64,000 nucleotides of DNA from Streptomyces cinnamoneus (lineage in GTDB: Bacteria; Actinomycetota; Actinomycetes; Streptomycetales; Streptomycetaceae). Of the stretch, positions 51,942 through 64,000 are shown one piece after another. Where the stretch lies: contig NZ_PKFQ01000001.1 of assembly GCF_002939475.1 (NCBI RefSeq), forward strand, positions 3,221,001-3,285,000, read 5' to 3'. A program made the position numbers and the translations under genes. Within the stretch, counting starts at the first letter, position 1, and the number at the start of each line of letters is the position of its first letter. The notes under the pieces were generated by a model that was given only the letters and a program-made list of their open reading frames with translations, ran no database searches and was not told the DNA's origin.

Positions 51942-53108
51942 CAGCAGGCCGTGCGCCGGGAACACCGACCGGCGGGTCGCCAGGATCGCCTGGTCGAGCC
52001 GGTCGGCGGGGTCGTAGCCGCCGGACGAGAAGTCCCGCCACTCCGGCTCCACACCGTCCGTCATGCGAAGCGGTCCCAGCTCGCGTGTCCGCCGGTAGAC
52101 CTCGCTGCGCCACTCCTCCGGCATCGGCGACCCGGGCTCCACCGGCTGCCCGGCGGCGATCGCCACGAGGTGGGCCCAGGAGCGCGGTACGACGTCCGCG
52201 ACCGCGTACCCCCCGCCGCCCAGGGCCAGCCAGCGGCCCTCCGCGTGCTCGTGTGCGAGCGCGTGGCACGCCTCCGCGACGAGCCGCTGGGCGTCGAGGG
52301 AGACGGCCAGGTGGGCCAAGGGGTCCTCGAAGTGGGTGTCGGCGCCGTGCTGCGTCACCAGCACCTGCGGGCGGAAGGCCGCCAGCAGCTCGGGCACGAC
52401 GGCGTGGAAGGCCCGCAGCCATCCGGCGTCGCCCGTCCCCGCCGGCAGCGCCACGTTCACCGCGCCGCCCTCCGCGCCCGCGGCGCCCGTCTCCTCCGGC
52501 CAGCCGGTCTGGGGGAAGAGAGTGCGGGGGTGTTCGTGCAGCGAGACGGTCAGGACCCGCGGGTCCTCCCAGAACGCCGCCTGGACGCCGTCCCCATGGT
52601 GCACGTCCACGTCGACGTACGCGACCCGCTCCGCACCCAGCTCGAGCAGCCGGGCGATGGCGAGGGCAGGGTCGTTGTACACACAGAAGCCGGAGGCGCC
52701 GCCGGGCATCGCGTGGTGCAGGCCGCCGGCGAAGTTCACCGCGTGGAGCACCTCCCCGCGCCAGATCGCCTCGGCGGCGGCCACCGACTGACCCGCGATC
52801 AGGGCCGCCGCCTCGTGCATGCCGGCGAACGCGGGGTCGTCCGGGGTGCCGAGGCCGTAGGAGCCGTCGGCGGACCGGGGATCGGCAGACGCCCGCCGCA
52901 CGGCGGAGATGTAGTCGGGCCGGTGGACGAGCCGAAGCGTCGACTCCCCGGCCGCCGGCGCCGCCACGGTACGCAGCGCGCGGTCCAGGCCGAACGCCTC
53001 GACCAGCCGCATGGTCAGCGAAAGGCGTACGGGATCCATGGGGTGCCCGGGCCCGAAGTTGTAGCCGGTGACCGCCTCGTCCCACATCAGCTGTGCGCGC
53101 CCGCTCAT
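51936..53108 (-). CDS. acuC: AcuC-like class II-type histone deacetylase family protein
   Basis: The product is 390 residues. The zinc deacetylase core is intact: GGLHHAMPGGASGFCVYNDP with the His pair, and YVDVDVHHGDGVQAAFWEDP with the metal-binding Asp and His. VTQHGADTHFEDPLAHL and ALGGGGYAVADVVPR complete the site. AcuC deacetylates acetyl-CoA synthetase or other acetyl-lysine proteins, restoring acetate use. The ATG at 53108 was chosen; the GTG at 53117 adds three residues. No strong ribosome-binding site is seen. It ends next to the rrn operon but is not part of it. Confidence 0.92.
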   Translation of the reverse strand: MSGRAQLMWDEAVTGYNFGPGHPMDPVRLSLTMRLVEAFGLDRALRTVAAPAAGESTLRLVHRPDYISAVRRASADPRSADGSYGLGTPDDPAFAGMHEAAALIAGQSVAAAEAIWRGEVLHAVNFAGGLHHAMPGGASGFCVYNDPALAIARLLELGAERVAYVDVDVHHGDGVQAAFWEDPRVLTVSLHEHPRTLFPQTGWPEETGAAGAEGGAVNVALPAGTGDAGWLRAFHAVVPELLAAFRPQVLVTQHGADTHFEDPLAHLAVSLDAQRLVAEACHALAHEHAEGRWLALGGGGYAVADVVPRSWAHLVAIAAGQPVEPGSPMPEEWRSEVYRRTRELGPLRMTDGVEPEWRDFSSGGYDPADRLDQAILATRRSVFPAHGLLP

Positions 53109-53138
53109 GGCGGCCACGCTATCGGTAAACGCAAAAAA

Positions 53139-53183
53139 GCCGTAGGCCCCGAGTCGAATTCAATTCGACTCGGGGCCTACGGC
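53139..53183 (-). terminator. rrn operon terminator
   Basis: An 18-bp stem (53139-53156 with 53166-53183) closes an AT-rich 9-base loop that can itself partly pair. On the minus strand it is followed by TTTTTT. It is 11 bases beyond the 5S rRNA end. Confidence 0.9.
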
Positions 53184-53194
53184 ATTCAAAATTT

Positions 53195-53313
53195 GTTCGG
53201 CGGCGTCCTACTCTCCCACAGGGTCCCCCCTGCAGTACCATCGGCGCTGAAAGGCTTAGCTTCCGGGTTCGGAATGTAACCGGGCGTTTCCCTAACGCTA
53301 TGACCACCGAAAC
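53195..53313 (-). rRNA. 5S ribosomal RNA
   Basis: The minus strand begins GTTTCGGTGGTCATAGCG and ends GTAGGACGCCGCCGAAC, the ends of Streptomyces 5S rRNA that pair into helix I. The length of 119 bases and the position after the 23S gene are normal. The end positions could be off by one or two bases. Confidence 0.95.
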
Positions 53314-53385
53314 ACTATGAAGTTAACCAACCCGGCAAAATCACAGGTCGTTACTTCAGAACCTACACAGTGGACGCGAGCAACT

Positions 53386-58314
<4,929 letters not shown>

Positions 58315-58730
58315 ATGTTTACCCGTAATCGGGTCGACACCACGAGAGCGGAACAACCAGGCGGAATAAGCCCGGTCGTTCACAGCGTCCTCGCTGTGTG
58401 TGCCTACCCGATCCATACGGACCCGGCAGGACTTTTAAAGGAACCTCATCCATCGAGATGGACGGGGTGTCAACATATCTGGCGTTGACTTTTGGCACGC
58501 TGTTGAGTTCTCAAGGAACGGACGCTTCCTTTGTACTCACCCTCTCGGGCTTTCCTCCGGGCGCTTCCCTTCGTTGTTCCCAACCTTACCAGATCCGTTT
58601 TCCGTTCCGTTTCCGGTTCGCATTCCGTTTCCGGCCCCCTGTTGGAGCGGGGTTTTTCGCGCCTTCCGGCGTGATCACTACTTTAGCGGATTTCCCTCGT
58701 GACTCCTAATCGAGTCCCGGTCCGAATTTC
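58315..58730 (-). promoter_or_regulatory. rrn leader and multiple-promoter region
   Basis: About 415 bases upstream of 16S rRNA. Possible -10 elements on the minus strand are TAAAGT (58680-58685) and TAAGGT (58583-58588), and a TTGACA-like -35 is at 58468-58473. GAACTCAACAGCGTGCC (minus, near 58500-58517) is the leader motif common in actinomycete rrn operons. A 7-bp hairpin, CACAGCG with CGCTGTG, lies at 58381-58398. Individual promoters cannot be assigned with confidence. Confidence 0.6.
58605..58634. repeat. Direct repeat in the rrn promoter region
   Basis: TTCCGTTTCCGG occurs at 58605-58616 and again at 58623-58634, 18 bases apart. It sits between the two candidate -10 elements and may be a protein-binding pair or a local duplication. 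Confidence 0.5.
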
Positions 58731-58907
58731 GGCATGCCGAAATTCATCCCGTTCAAGGGCCGTGCAGTAGTGGACGCCGCCGGTGCGGCTCGAAGTGCCG
58801 CCCCGGCAACCCCTGCGGGCGCCGCGGCAACTCGAAGAACTCTACACGCTCGCGTAAGCGCCATCAAACCCGTGGCGCAAGGGGGTTTCGCGGGCTACCG
58901 TCGTCCT

Positions 58908-58949
58908 GTGACCAAGCATGCGCGCACCCAGCAGTGGTGGGCCGCCTGA
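58908..58949 (+). CDS. Trp-containing leader peptide (13 residues) of trpS
   Basis: The frame GTG-ACC-AAG-CAT-GCG-CGC-ACC- and then CAG-CAG-TGG-TGG-GCC-GCC-TGA encodes VTKHARTQQWWAA with two adjacent Trp codons at 58935-58940. TACCGT at 58896-58901 lies six bases before the GTG, so the transcript is probably leaderless; no ribosome-binding site is seen. It precedes trpS by 100 bases and overlaps the first segment of an attenuator. A similar leader and attenuator are described for the auxiliary trpS of S. coelicolor. Confidence 0.8.
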   Translation: MTKHARTQQWWAA

Positions 58950-59003
58950 CGGGCGGCCCGAGACCTGCGCATGCATCCGACGGCCGCCGCCTAGGCGGCC
59001 GTT
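58939..59003 (+). promoter_or_regulatory. Ribosome-mediated Trp attenuator with terminator ahead of trpS
   Basis: Four segments can pair in two ways. Segment 1 (58939-58946) overlaps the second Trp codon and pairs with segment 2 (58952-58959). Segment 2 can instead pair with segment 3 (58982-58988). Segment 3 (58981-58988) pairs with segment 4 (58994-59001) to form a terminator followed by TTTCT. A ribosome stalled at the Trp codons would cover segment 1, allow 2:3 pairing and prevent termination, so uncharged tRNA-Trp should raise trpS expression. Confidence 0.82.
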
Positions 59004-59049
59004 TCTGCTGTCCGGGCGGTGGTCCCACTCCCCAGGAGCGGCAGCACCC

Positions 59050-60054
59050 ATGACCCGGATCTTCAGCGGCGTGAAGCCCACCGGCCATCTGACCCTCGGC
59101 AACCACCTCGGCGCCGTGCGCCAGTGGGTCGAGACCGACCAGCACCGCGGGGACGCCATCTTCTGCGTCGTCGACCTCCACGCGTTGACCGTCGAACACG
59201 ACCCCGCCCGCGTCCGCAGGCTCAGCCGGCAGGCGGCGACGCTGCTCCTGGCGGCCGGGCTCGACCCGGAGCGCTGCACTCTGTTCGTACAGAGCCACGT
59301 GGACGAGCACACCCGTCTGGCGTACATCCTCGAGTGCACGGCCACCGACGGCGAGATGCGACGGATGATCCAGTACAAGGAGAAGGCCGCTCGGGAACGT
59401 GCCGTCGGCGGCGGCGTCCGGCTGTCACTGCTGACCTATCCGGTGCTGATGGCGGCGGACATCCTCGCCTATGGGGCCGACGAGGTACCCGTGGGTGAGG
59501 ACCAGGCGCAGCACGTGGAGCTGACCCGGGATCTGGCCGCGCGCTTCAACCAGCGGTACGGGCACACGTTCACCGTGCCGCGGGCCGTGCTCCCGACGGT
59601 GGCGGCGCGGGTCATGGACCTTCAGGACCCCACGTCGAAGATGGGCAAGTCGCACGCGGAGACGTCCGGCATCGTCTATCTCCTCGACGAGGCCGAGGTC
59701 GTGCGCAAGAAGATCATGCGTGCGGTGACCGACAGCGGCAGTGAGGTCGTCTACGACCGGGAGGCGCAGCCGGGGGTCGCGAACCTCCTGGAGATCCTGG
59801 CGGCATGCCGGGGTGACGCCTGCAAGCCCGCGGATCTGGCGGCCAACTACAGCTCGTACGGCGCGTTGAAGAAGGACACGGCTGACGCCGTCGTGGAGCT
59901 GTTGCGTCCGGTGCGGGAGCGACATGCGGAGCTGTGTGCCGATCCCGGTCATGTGGACGAGGTGCTGCGGGCCGGAGCCGAGCGTGCGCGGGGGCTCGCG
60001 CGGCCGACGGTCGACGACGCGTACCGGGCCATCGGTCTGCTGCCAGCTGTGTGA
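59050..60054 (+). CDS. trpS: Tryptophanyl-tRNA synthetase, attenuator-controlled type
   Basis: The product is 334 residues. The class I motifs are TGHLTLGNHLGAVRQWV for HIGH and DPTSKMGKSHAETSG for KMSKS, and VGEDQAQHVELTRDLAARFN is the typical central stretch. The ATG at 59050 has AGGAG 11 bases upstream. Streptomyces often carry two TrpRS genes; the one behind a Trp attenuator corresponds to the auxiliary, indolmycin-resistant TrpRS1 of S. coelicolor as I recall it. Whether this protein gives resistance cannot be read from the sequence. It lies downstream of the rrn operon but in the opposite orientation. Confidence 0.95.
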   Translation: MTRIFSGVKPTGHLTLGNHLGAVRQWVETDQHRGDAIFCVVDLHALTVEHDPARVRRLSRQAATLLLAAGLDPERCTLFVQSHVDEHTRLAYILECTATDGEMRRMIQYKEKAARERAVGGGVRLSLLTYPVLMAADILAYGADEVPVGEDQAQHVELTRDLAARFNQRYGHTFTVPRAVLPTVAARVMDLQDPTSKMGKSHAETSGIVYLLDEAEVVRKKIMRAVTDSGSEVVYDREAQPGVANLLEILAACRGDACKPADLAANYSSYGALKKDTADAVVELLRPVRERHAELCADPGHVDEVLRAGAERARGLARPTVDDAYRAIGLLPAV

Positions 60055-60207
60055 CGGCGAAGAGCGGGGTCGAAGGAACGGGGGCGAAGGAAGGGGCCGA
60101 GGCCGAAGCACGCGGCCGAAGGCACGGGCGGGGGTCCGAGGGCAGTCGTCCTGGCGTCCTCCCCTCCGCGCCACGGCTATCCGGTTATCCGGAGACCGCC
60201 CCCGCCG

Positions 60208-61209
60208 TCATCCCGCCGCGCGGAAGGCACGGCGGTAGTCGCGGGGACTGGTGGCCAGGCGCGCGGCGAAGTGCTGGCGCATGGTCACCTCGCTGCCGAA
60301 GCCGCAGCGGCGGGCGATCTCGGGCATGGGCAGGCCTGTGCGTTCGAGGAGCTGCTGTGCCGCGGCGACGCGCTGGTCGAGGAGCCACTGGATGGGGGTG
60401 GTGCCCGTGCTCGCGGTGAAGTGGCGGGCGAAGGAGCGCGGCGACATGCCGGCCCAGCCGGCCAGGTCCGCGACGGTCAGCGGTTCGGCCAGCCGGCGGA
60501 GCGCCCGTTCCCGTACGGACGCCAGCGCGTCGGAGGCGTCGCGTTCGGCGATCGTGGAGGCGGGTGCCGGGTGCTCGATGAACTGTGCCTGTGTGCCGGT
60601 GCGGAAGGGGGCGGTGACCATGGCCCGCGCGATGGTCGACGCCGCCTCCGCGCCGTGGACGGTGCGGACCAGGTGGAGGCAGAGGTCGATGCCCGCGGCG
60701 ACGCCGGCCGCCGTCCAGACGCCGCCGTCCTCGACGAAGAGCGCGTCCGGGACGACGTCGACGGCGGGATGGGTGGCGGACAGCAGCGTCGTGAGGTTCC
60801 AGTGCGTGACCGCGCGACGCCCGTCGAGCAGTCCGGCCTGGGCGAGGACGAAGGCGCCTCCGCACAGCGCGGCGACGGGGATGCCCGCGTCGTGCGCGTC
60901 ACGCAGGGCGTCCCGTACGGGCGGTGGTACGGGCGCGAGGTGGTCCTCGACACCGGGGACGACCACCAGGTCCGCGGTGGCCGGCCAGTCCAGGTCCCGG
61001 TCCGGTGTGAGGGTCAGTCCACCCGGCATCTCCACGGGCGCGCGGCCGGGGGCGCAGCGGCGCAGCTCGAAGGGCGGGCCGCCGCGGTCGGTTCGGTCGA
61101 CGCCCCAGACCTCCGCGATGACGGCGACGTCGAAGGCCCGTATGCCGGGGAAGGCGACCAGGGCCACGCGCTGCGGGGGCGGCTGCTCGGGTGACTGCAT
61201 GACCGCCAT
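60208..61209 (-). CDS. GlxA family transcriptional regulator (DJ-1/PfpI plus AraC HTH)
   Basis: The product is 333 residues. The N-terminal DJ-1/PfpI-like domain (about 15-190) has VALVAFPGIRAFDVAVIAEV and the Cys elbow AALCGGAFVLAQAGLLDG. The C-terminal AraC domain has LTVADLAGWAGMSPRSFARH and PEIARRCGFGSEVTMRQHFA. The start at 61209 has GAGG nine bases upstream; an ATG at 61200 is also possible. It is divergent from the isochorismatase-like gene and probably regulates it. The signal is unknown. Confidence 0.9.
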   Translation of the reverse strand: MAVMQSPEQPPPQRVALVAFPGIRAFDVAVIAEVWGVDRTDRGGPPFELRRCAPGRAPVEMPGGLTLTPDRDLDWPATADLVVVPGVEDHLAPVPPPVRDALRDAHDAGIPVAALCGGAFVLAQAGLLDGRRAVTHWNLTTLLSATHPAVDVVPDALFVEDGGVWTAAGVAAGIDLCLHLVRTVHGAEAASTIARAMVTAPFRTGTQAQFIEHPAPASTIAERDASDALASVRERALRRLAEPLTVADLAGWAGMSPRSFARHFTASTGTTPIQWLLDQRVAAAQQLLERTGLPMPEIARRCGFGSEVTMRQHFAARLATSPRDYRRAFRAAG

Positions 61210-61315
61210 GGTGCACGGCCTCATGACGGGCGGTACCAGTGCCTGGCAGCAATCCATCGAACGCGGGCTCTCCTGCCACTGTCGGGGGCCGTGCCCCTCC
61301 AGCAGGATCTTGGAC

Positions 61316-61993
61316 ATGAACACCGCAGAGAACAGCTCGCAGAACACCGCAGAGAACAGCGCGGAGAACGCAGAGGCCGGTGCGGAGAGCACCGCGCCGT
61401 CCGCTCCCCGCACGCTCGTCGGCGACATCGCACCGGACGCCGCCCTCCTCGTCATCGACGTGCAGAAGGCGTGGCACGACCCGTCCTTCCCGCCCCGCGA
61501 CAACCCCGCCGCCGAGGACAACATGGCGCAGCTGATCGACGCCTGGCAGGAGACGGGCCGGCCGGTCGTCTTCGTACGGCACGACTCGCCCAAGGCGGAT
61601 TCGCCGCTGCGGCCGGGGCAGGAGGGGAACGATTTCCAGCCGTTCGTTGAGCAGCGGCGGGGCAAGGGCACGGGCCCCGAGCTGCTGCTGACGAAGACGG
61701 TGAACTCGGCCTTCATCGGCACCCCGGACCTGCGCGACTGGCTGGACGGGGCCGGCATACGGCAGATCGTCGTGGTCGGCGTGATGACGAACTGGTGCGT
61801 GGAGACGACGGCCCGGATGGGCGGCAACCTCGGCTATGACGTGGTCGTGCCGATCGACGCGACGCACACCTTCGACGCGGTCGGGCCGGACGGGCACTCC
61901 CTCACGGCCGACGAGCTGGCGCGGGCGACCGCGACCAACCTCCACGCCGGGGGCTTCGCGAAGGTGGTGCGGACGGCGGATCTGCTGGGCTGA
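61316..61993 (+). CDS. Cysteine hydrolase, isochorismatase-like
   Basis: The product is 225 residues. The catalytic triad of the family is visible: Asp in LLVIDVQKAWHD, Lys in LLLTKTVNSAF and Cys in VGVMTNWCVETTARMGG. Members hydrolyse isochorismate, nicotinamide or similar amides. The ATG at 61316 has an AGGA site nearby and gives an Asn/Ala/Glu/Ser-rich N-terminal tail of about 35 residues built from repeated AEN-type units, which is unusual for the family. It is divergent from the GlxA-like regulator. Confidence 0.9.
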   Translation: MNTAENSSQNTAENSAENAEAGAESTAPSAPRTLVGDIAPDAALLVIDVQKAWHDPSFPPRDNPAAEDNMAQLIDAWQETGRPVVFVRHDSPKADSPLRPGQEGNDFQPFVEQRRGKGTGPELLLTKTVNSAFIGTPDLRDWLDGAGIRQIVVVGVMTNWCVETTARMGGNLGYDVVVPIDATHTFDAVGPDGHSLTADELARATATNLHAGGFAKVVRTADLLG

Positions 61994-62016
61994 CCCGCCG
62001 TGTCCGCCGGTCGTTC

Positions 62017-62826
62017 TCAGCCATGTCCGGAGGCCAGCTCGCGGCTGCGGTCGCGGGCCGCCTCCAGGGCGGCGATGAGGGCGTGACGGACGCCGTGCTT
62101 CTCGAGCTCGCGGATCGCGTTGATCGTCGTACCGGCCGGGGAGGTGACGGCCTCCCGGAGCTTGACCGGGTGCTCCCCGCTGTCGCGGAGCATGACGGCG
62201 GCGCCGATGGCGGCCTGGACGATGAGGTCGTGGGCCTTGTCGCGGGGCAGGCCGAGCAGGATGCCCGCGTCGGTCATGGCCTCGACGAGGTAGTAGAAGT
62301 ACGCCGGGCCGGAGCCGGAGAGGGCGGTGGCCGCGTCCTGCTGCGACTCCGGGACGCGCAGGGTCTTCCCGACCGGCTTGAAGATCGCCTCCGTGCGCAG
62401 GAGGTGCTCCTCGGTGGCATGGCTGCCGGCGGAGATGACGGACATGCCCTCGTCGACGAGGACGGGGGTGTTCGGCATGACGCGCACGACGGGCGTACCG
62501 GCCGGGAGCCGCTCCTCGAAGAGGGTGGTCGGGACGCCGGCCGCGGCGCTGATGACGAGCCGGTCGGCCGGCAGGTGGGGGGCGAGCTCGTCGAGGAGCG
62601 TCGTCATGTCCTGGGGCTTGACGGCCAGGATGAGGGTGTCGGCGGCCTTGGCGGCCTCGGTGTTGGACACGACCTCGACGCCGTAGCGGGCGCGGAGCGC
62701 CTCGGCGCGCTCGGCGCGGCGGGCGGTGCACATGAGGGCGTCGGTCGACCAGCCGGCGCGGATCATGCCGCTGAGGAGGGCCTCGCCGATCTTTCCGGTG
62801 CCGAGGACGGCGACTTTCTGGGCCAC
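62017..62826 (-). CDS. proC: Pyrroline-5-carboxylate reductase
   Basis: The product is 269 residues, normal length. It reduces pyrroline-5-carboxylate to proline with NAD(P)H. The Rossmann start is VAVLGTGKIGEALLSGMIRA, VMPNTPVLVDEG is the substrate loop, and ALSGSGPAYFYYLVEAMTDA with REAVTSPAGTTINAI is the family signature. I chose the GTG at 62826, with AAAAGG eight bases upstream; the GTG at 62835 adds three residues. It converges on the isochorismatase-like gene, with 23 bases between stops. Confidence 0.95.
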   Translation of the reverse strand: MAQKVAVLGTGKIGEALLSGMIRAGWSTDALMCTARRAERAEALRARYGVEVVSNTEAAKAADTLILAVKPQDMTTLLDELAPHLPADRLVISAAAGVPTTLFEERLPAGTPVVRVMPNTPVLVDEGMSVISAGSHATEEHLLRTEAIFKPVGKTLRVPESQQDAATALSGSGPAYFYYLVEAMTDAGILLGLPRDKAHDLIVQAAIGAAVMLRDSGEHPVKLREAVTSPAGTTINAIRELEKHGVRHALIAALEAARDRSRELASGHG

Positions 62827-63417
62827 GGGGCTCACCTTTTCGCTGTGCTGGGCTTGCGCTGGGCTTCAGCAGGGGCAGGGGACGGGACTCATGGGGACCA
62901 CGCGGCGACGGCGGCACGCGGAGGCCCGTTGTGCGGGCCATCTTCGCATTCCGTGCCGGACGGCAGGGCCTCTTGTCCACAGCTCGGAAAGCTGGTGCTC
63001 GCCGGCACGCGGGGGCGCCTCGGCTCGAACGCCCGCGCGGGCGTCCGCCGGGGTGACCGGAACCGTGTGCTCCTCCCGGCCGCCCCCGCGTTTACATGGT
63101 GGTTACAGATCAACTCGGCAAACATCCGCGCCACTTGGCCAGAATATGGTCGAGTGATGAACGGCTCGGTGCCGGAGGGAGGGGCGGCGATCAGCCGTAC
63201 CCGGATTCGTGCCGGCGTCCACGCCGATGCCCGGCCACAGCGCCGTGCCCACCCAGCGTCCGTGTCCACTTCCGTCCGTACCGGCTGACCGCGCAAGGCA
63301 CGTGGCCCGTCCGGGCAGACCCGATCCGCCCGCCCGTTCTCCACTCACCTGTCAGGCAACGATCCTCGATCCTCGTCGTATCGCTGCGCGCGCCCCGCCG
63401 CGCTGGAGGCCAGCCTC
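62827..63417. other. Divergent promoter region between proC and the SulP gene
   Basis: This spacer of about 590 bases holds no supported gene. An AT-richer island around 63090-63160 may contain promoters for both sides, but no matched -35/-10 pair is clear. GATCCTC is repeated twice near 63362-63375. Short open frames on both strands overlap and lack ribosome-binding sites. Confidence 0.5.
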
Positions 63418-64000
63418 ATGCCGAAAAGTCCTTTCCGCCACGCCCGGTCCCTTGGCAACGTTGTCGCCCGCGTCGACCTGCGGGCCAACCTCCGGAACAC
63501 CCTGCGACACGCCCACGCGGCCGACTTCGCCGCCGCACTCGTCGTCTTCTTCATAGCGGTGCCCCTGTCCGTCGGCGTCGCCGTCGCCACCGGCACGCCG
63601 GTCGAACTCGGGCTGGTCGCGGGCATCGTCGGCGGGTTCCTCACCGGCCTGCTGCCGGGCAGCAGCCTGCGGGTCACCGGCCCGGCGGCCGGACTGACCC
63701 TGCTGGTGCACGAGACCGTGCGGGAGTACGGACTCAAGGGGCTCGCCGTCCTCGTGCTCGCCACCGTCCTGATCCAGACGGCGACGGGCCTGCTGCGCAT
63801 GGGCCGCTGGTTCCGGTCGGTCGCCGTCGCGGTGGCGAAGGGCGTGCTCCTCGGCATCGGACTGCTGTTGTTCGTCGGCCAGTTGTACGGGCTCCTCGAC
63901 GCGGACGCGCACGGGACCGCGGGACTGGGCGCCGGCCTGGGCGCGGACTGGGCTCCGGGCATGACCGTGGACATGGGTGCGGGCGTGGACGTGAACGTGG
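63418..64000 (+). CDS. SulP family inorganic anion transporter, N-terminal part
   Basis: The ATG at 63418 has GGAGG eight bases upstream; the frame is open to the window end, so only 194 residues are seen. After PKSPFRHARSLGNVVARVDL the first helices carry the SulP start pattern: DFAAALVVFFIAVPLSVGVA, ATGTPVELGLVAGIVGGFLT and LPGSSLRVTGPAAGLTLLVH. Family members move sulfate, bicarbonate or other anions, and some end in a STAS or carbonic anhydrase domain that would lie outside the window. The substrate is unknown. It is divergent from proC. Confidence 0.9.
   Translation, partial: MPKSPFRHARSLGNVVARVDLRANLRNTLRHAHAADFAAALVVFFIAVPLSVGVAVATGTPVELGLVAGIVGGFLTGLLPGSSLRVTGPAAGLTLLVHETVREYGLKGLAVLVLATVLIQTATGLLRMGRWFRSVAVAVAKGVLLGIGLLLFVGQLYGLLDADAHGTAGLGAGLGADWAPGMTVDMGAGVDVNV

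Noticed and set aside
58734..58949. A 71-codon plus-strand frame ending at the Trp leader stop
   Set aside because: It shares the leader peptide's frame, but the upstream part overlaps the rrn promoter region and has no ribosome-binding site. The 13-codon leader from the GTG at 58908 explains the conserved end.

Overview
The window is a chromosomal segment of a Streptomyces-type actinomycete. The DNA is very GC-rich with strong G/C at third codon positions, GTG and TTG starts are common, and genes are often joined by 4-base stop/start overlaps. Lineage markers include BldN with its anti-sigma factor RsbN, the Rex-haem operon, the futalosine menaquinone genes, DUF3558-type lipoproteins and an rrn operon with no tRNA in its spacer.

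Layout. 1-7.7 kb: the end of a secreted lipase, an AraC regulator divergent from a quinone-oxidoreductase-like dehydrogenase, an acyl-CoA ligase, a TetR regulator and a DAACS symporter. A Cys-containing leader ORF sits in front of the symporter. 7.7-14.1 kb: menaquinone genes mqnE, a UbiX-type mqnM, mqnP and mqnL, interleaved with an AsnC regulator, a 43-residue protein and a lipoprotein. 14.2-17.4 kb: a small membrane protein, a Tat-exported phospholipase C-like enzyme behind a PHO-box-like repeat, an SRPBCC protein and a Uma2 protein. 17.4-25.2 kb: a System II cytochrome c maturation operon (resA-ccdA-resB-ccsB), a Tat deacetylase lipoprotein, a histidine phosphatase and hemL. 25.2-28.1 kb: a lone large serine recombinase flanked by gene-poor DNA, probably the remnant of an integrated element. 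28.1-37.6 kb: housekeeping and conserved genes (YnfA, SDR, VOC, RtcB, two DUF3558-like lipoproteins, class I LysRS, ArgS, an RsbW-like kinase). 37.8-43.7 kb: rex-hemA-hemC-hemD-hemB, every junction overlapping, behind a near-perfect Rex operator. 43.9-53.1 kb: glutaredoxin, HAD phosphatase, bldN-rsbN, acyltransferase, epimerase, a 32-residue basic protein, an excisionase-like HTH protein, a phosphatase-like protein and acuC. 53.1-58.7 kb: a complete rrn operon on the minus strand. 58.9-64 kb: trpS behind a Trp attenuator, a GlxA-like regulator, an isochorismatase-like hydrolase, proC and the start of a SulP transporter.

Together the segment links respiration (menaquinone, cytochrome c, haem), redox sensing by Rex, developmental control by BldN/RsbN, and translation (rRNA, three aminoacyl-tRNA synthetases). 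The most informative finds are regulatory: two short leader ORFs that look leaderless (Cys- and Trp-type), the four-segment Trp attenuator, a Rex operator, a sigma-BldN-like promoter inside bldN-rsbN, a BldD-like box before bldN and a PHO-box-like triple repeat. Synteny and family statements come from memory; no database search was run.
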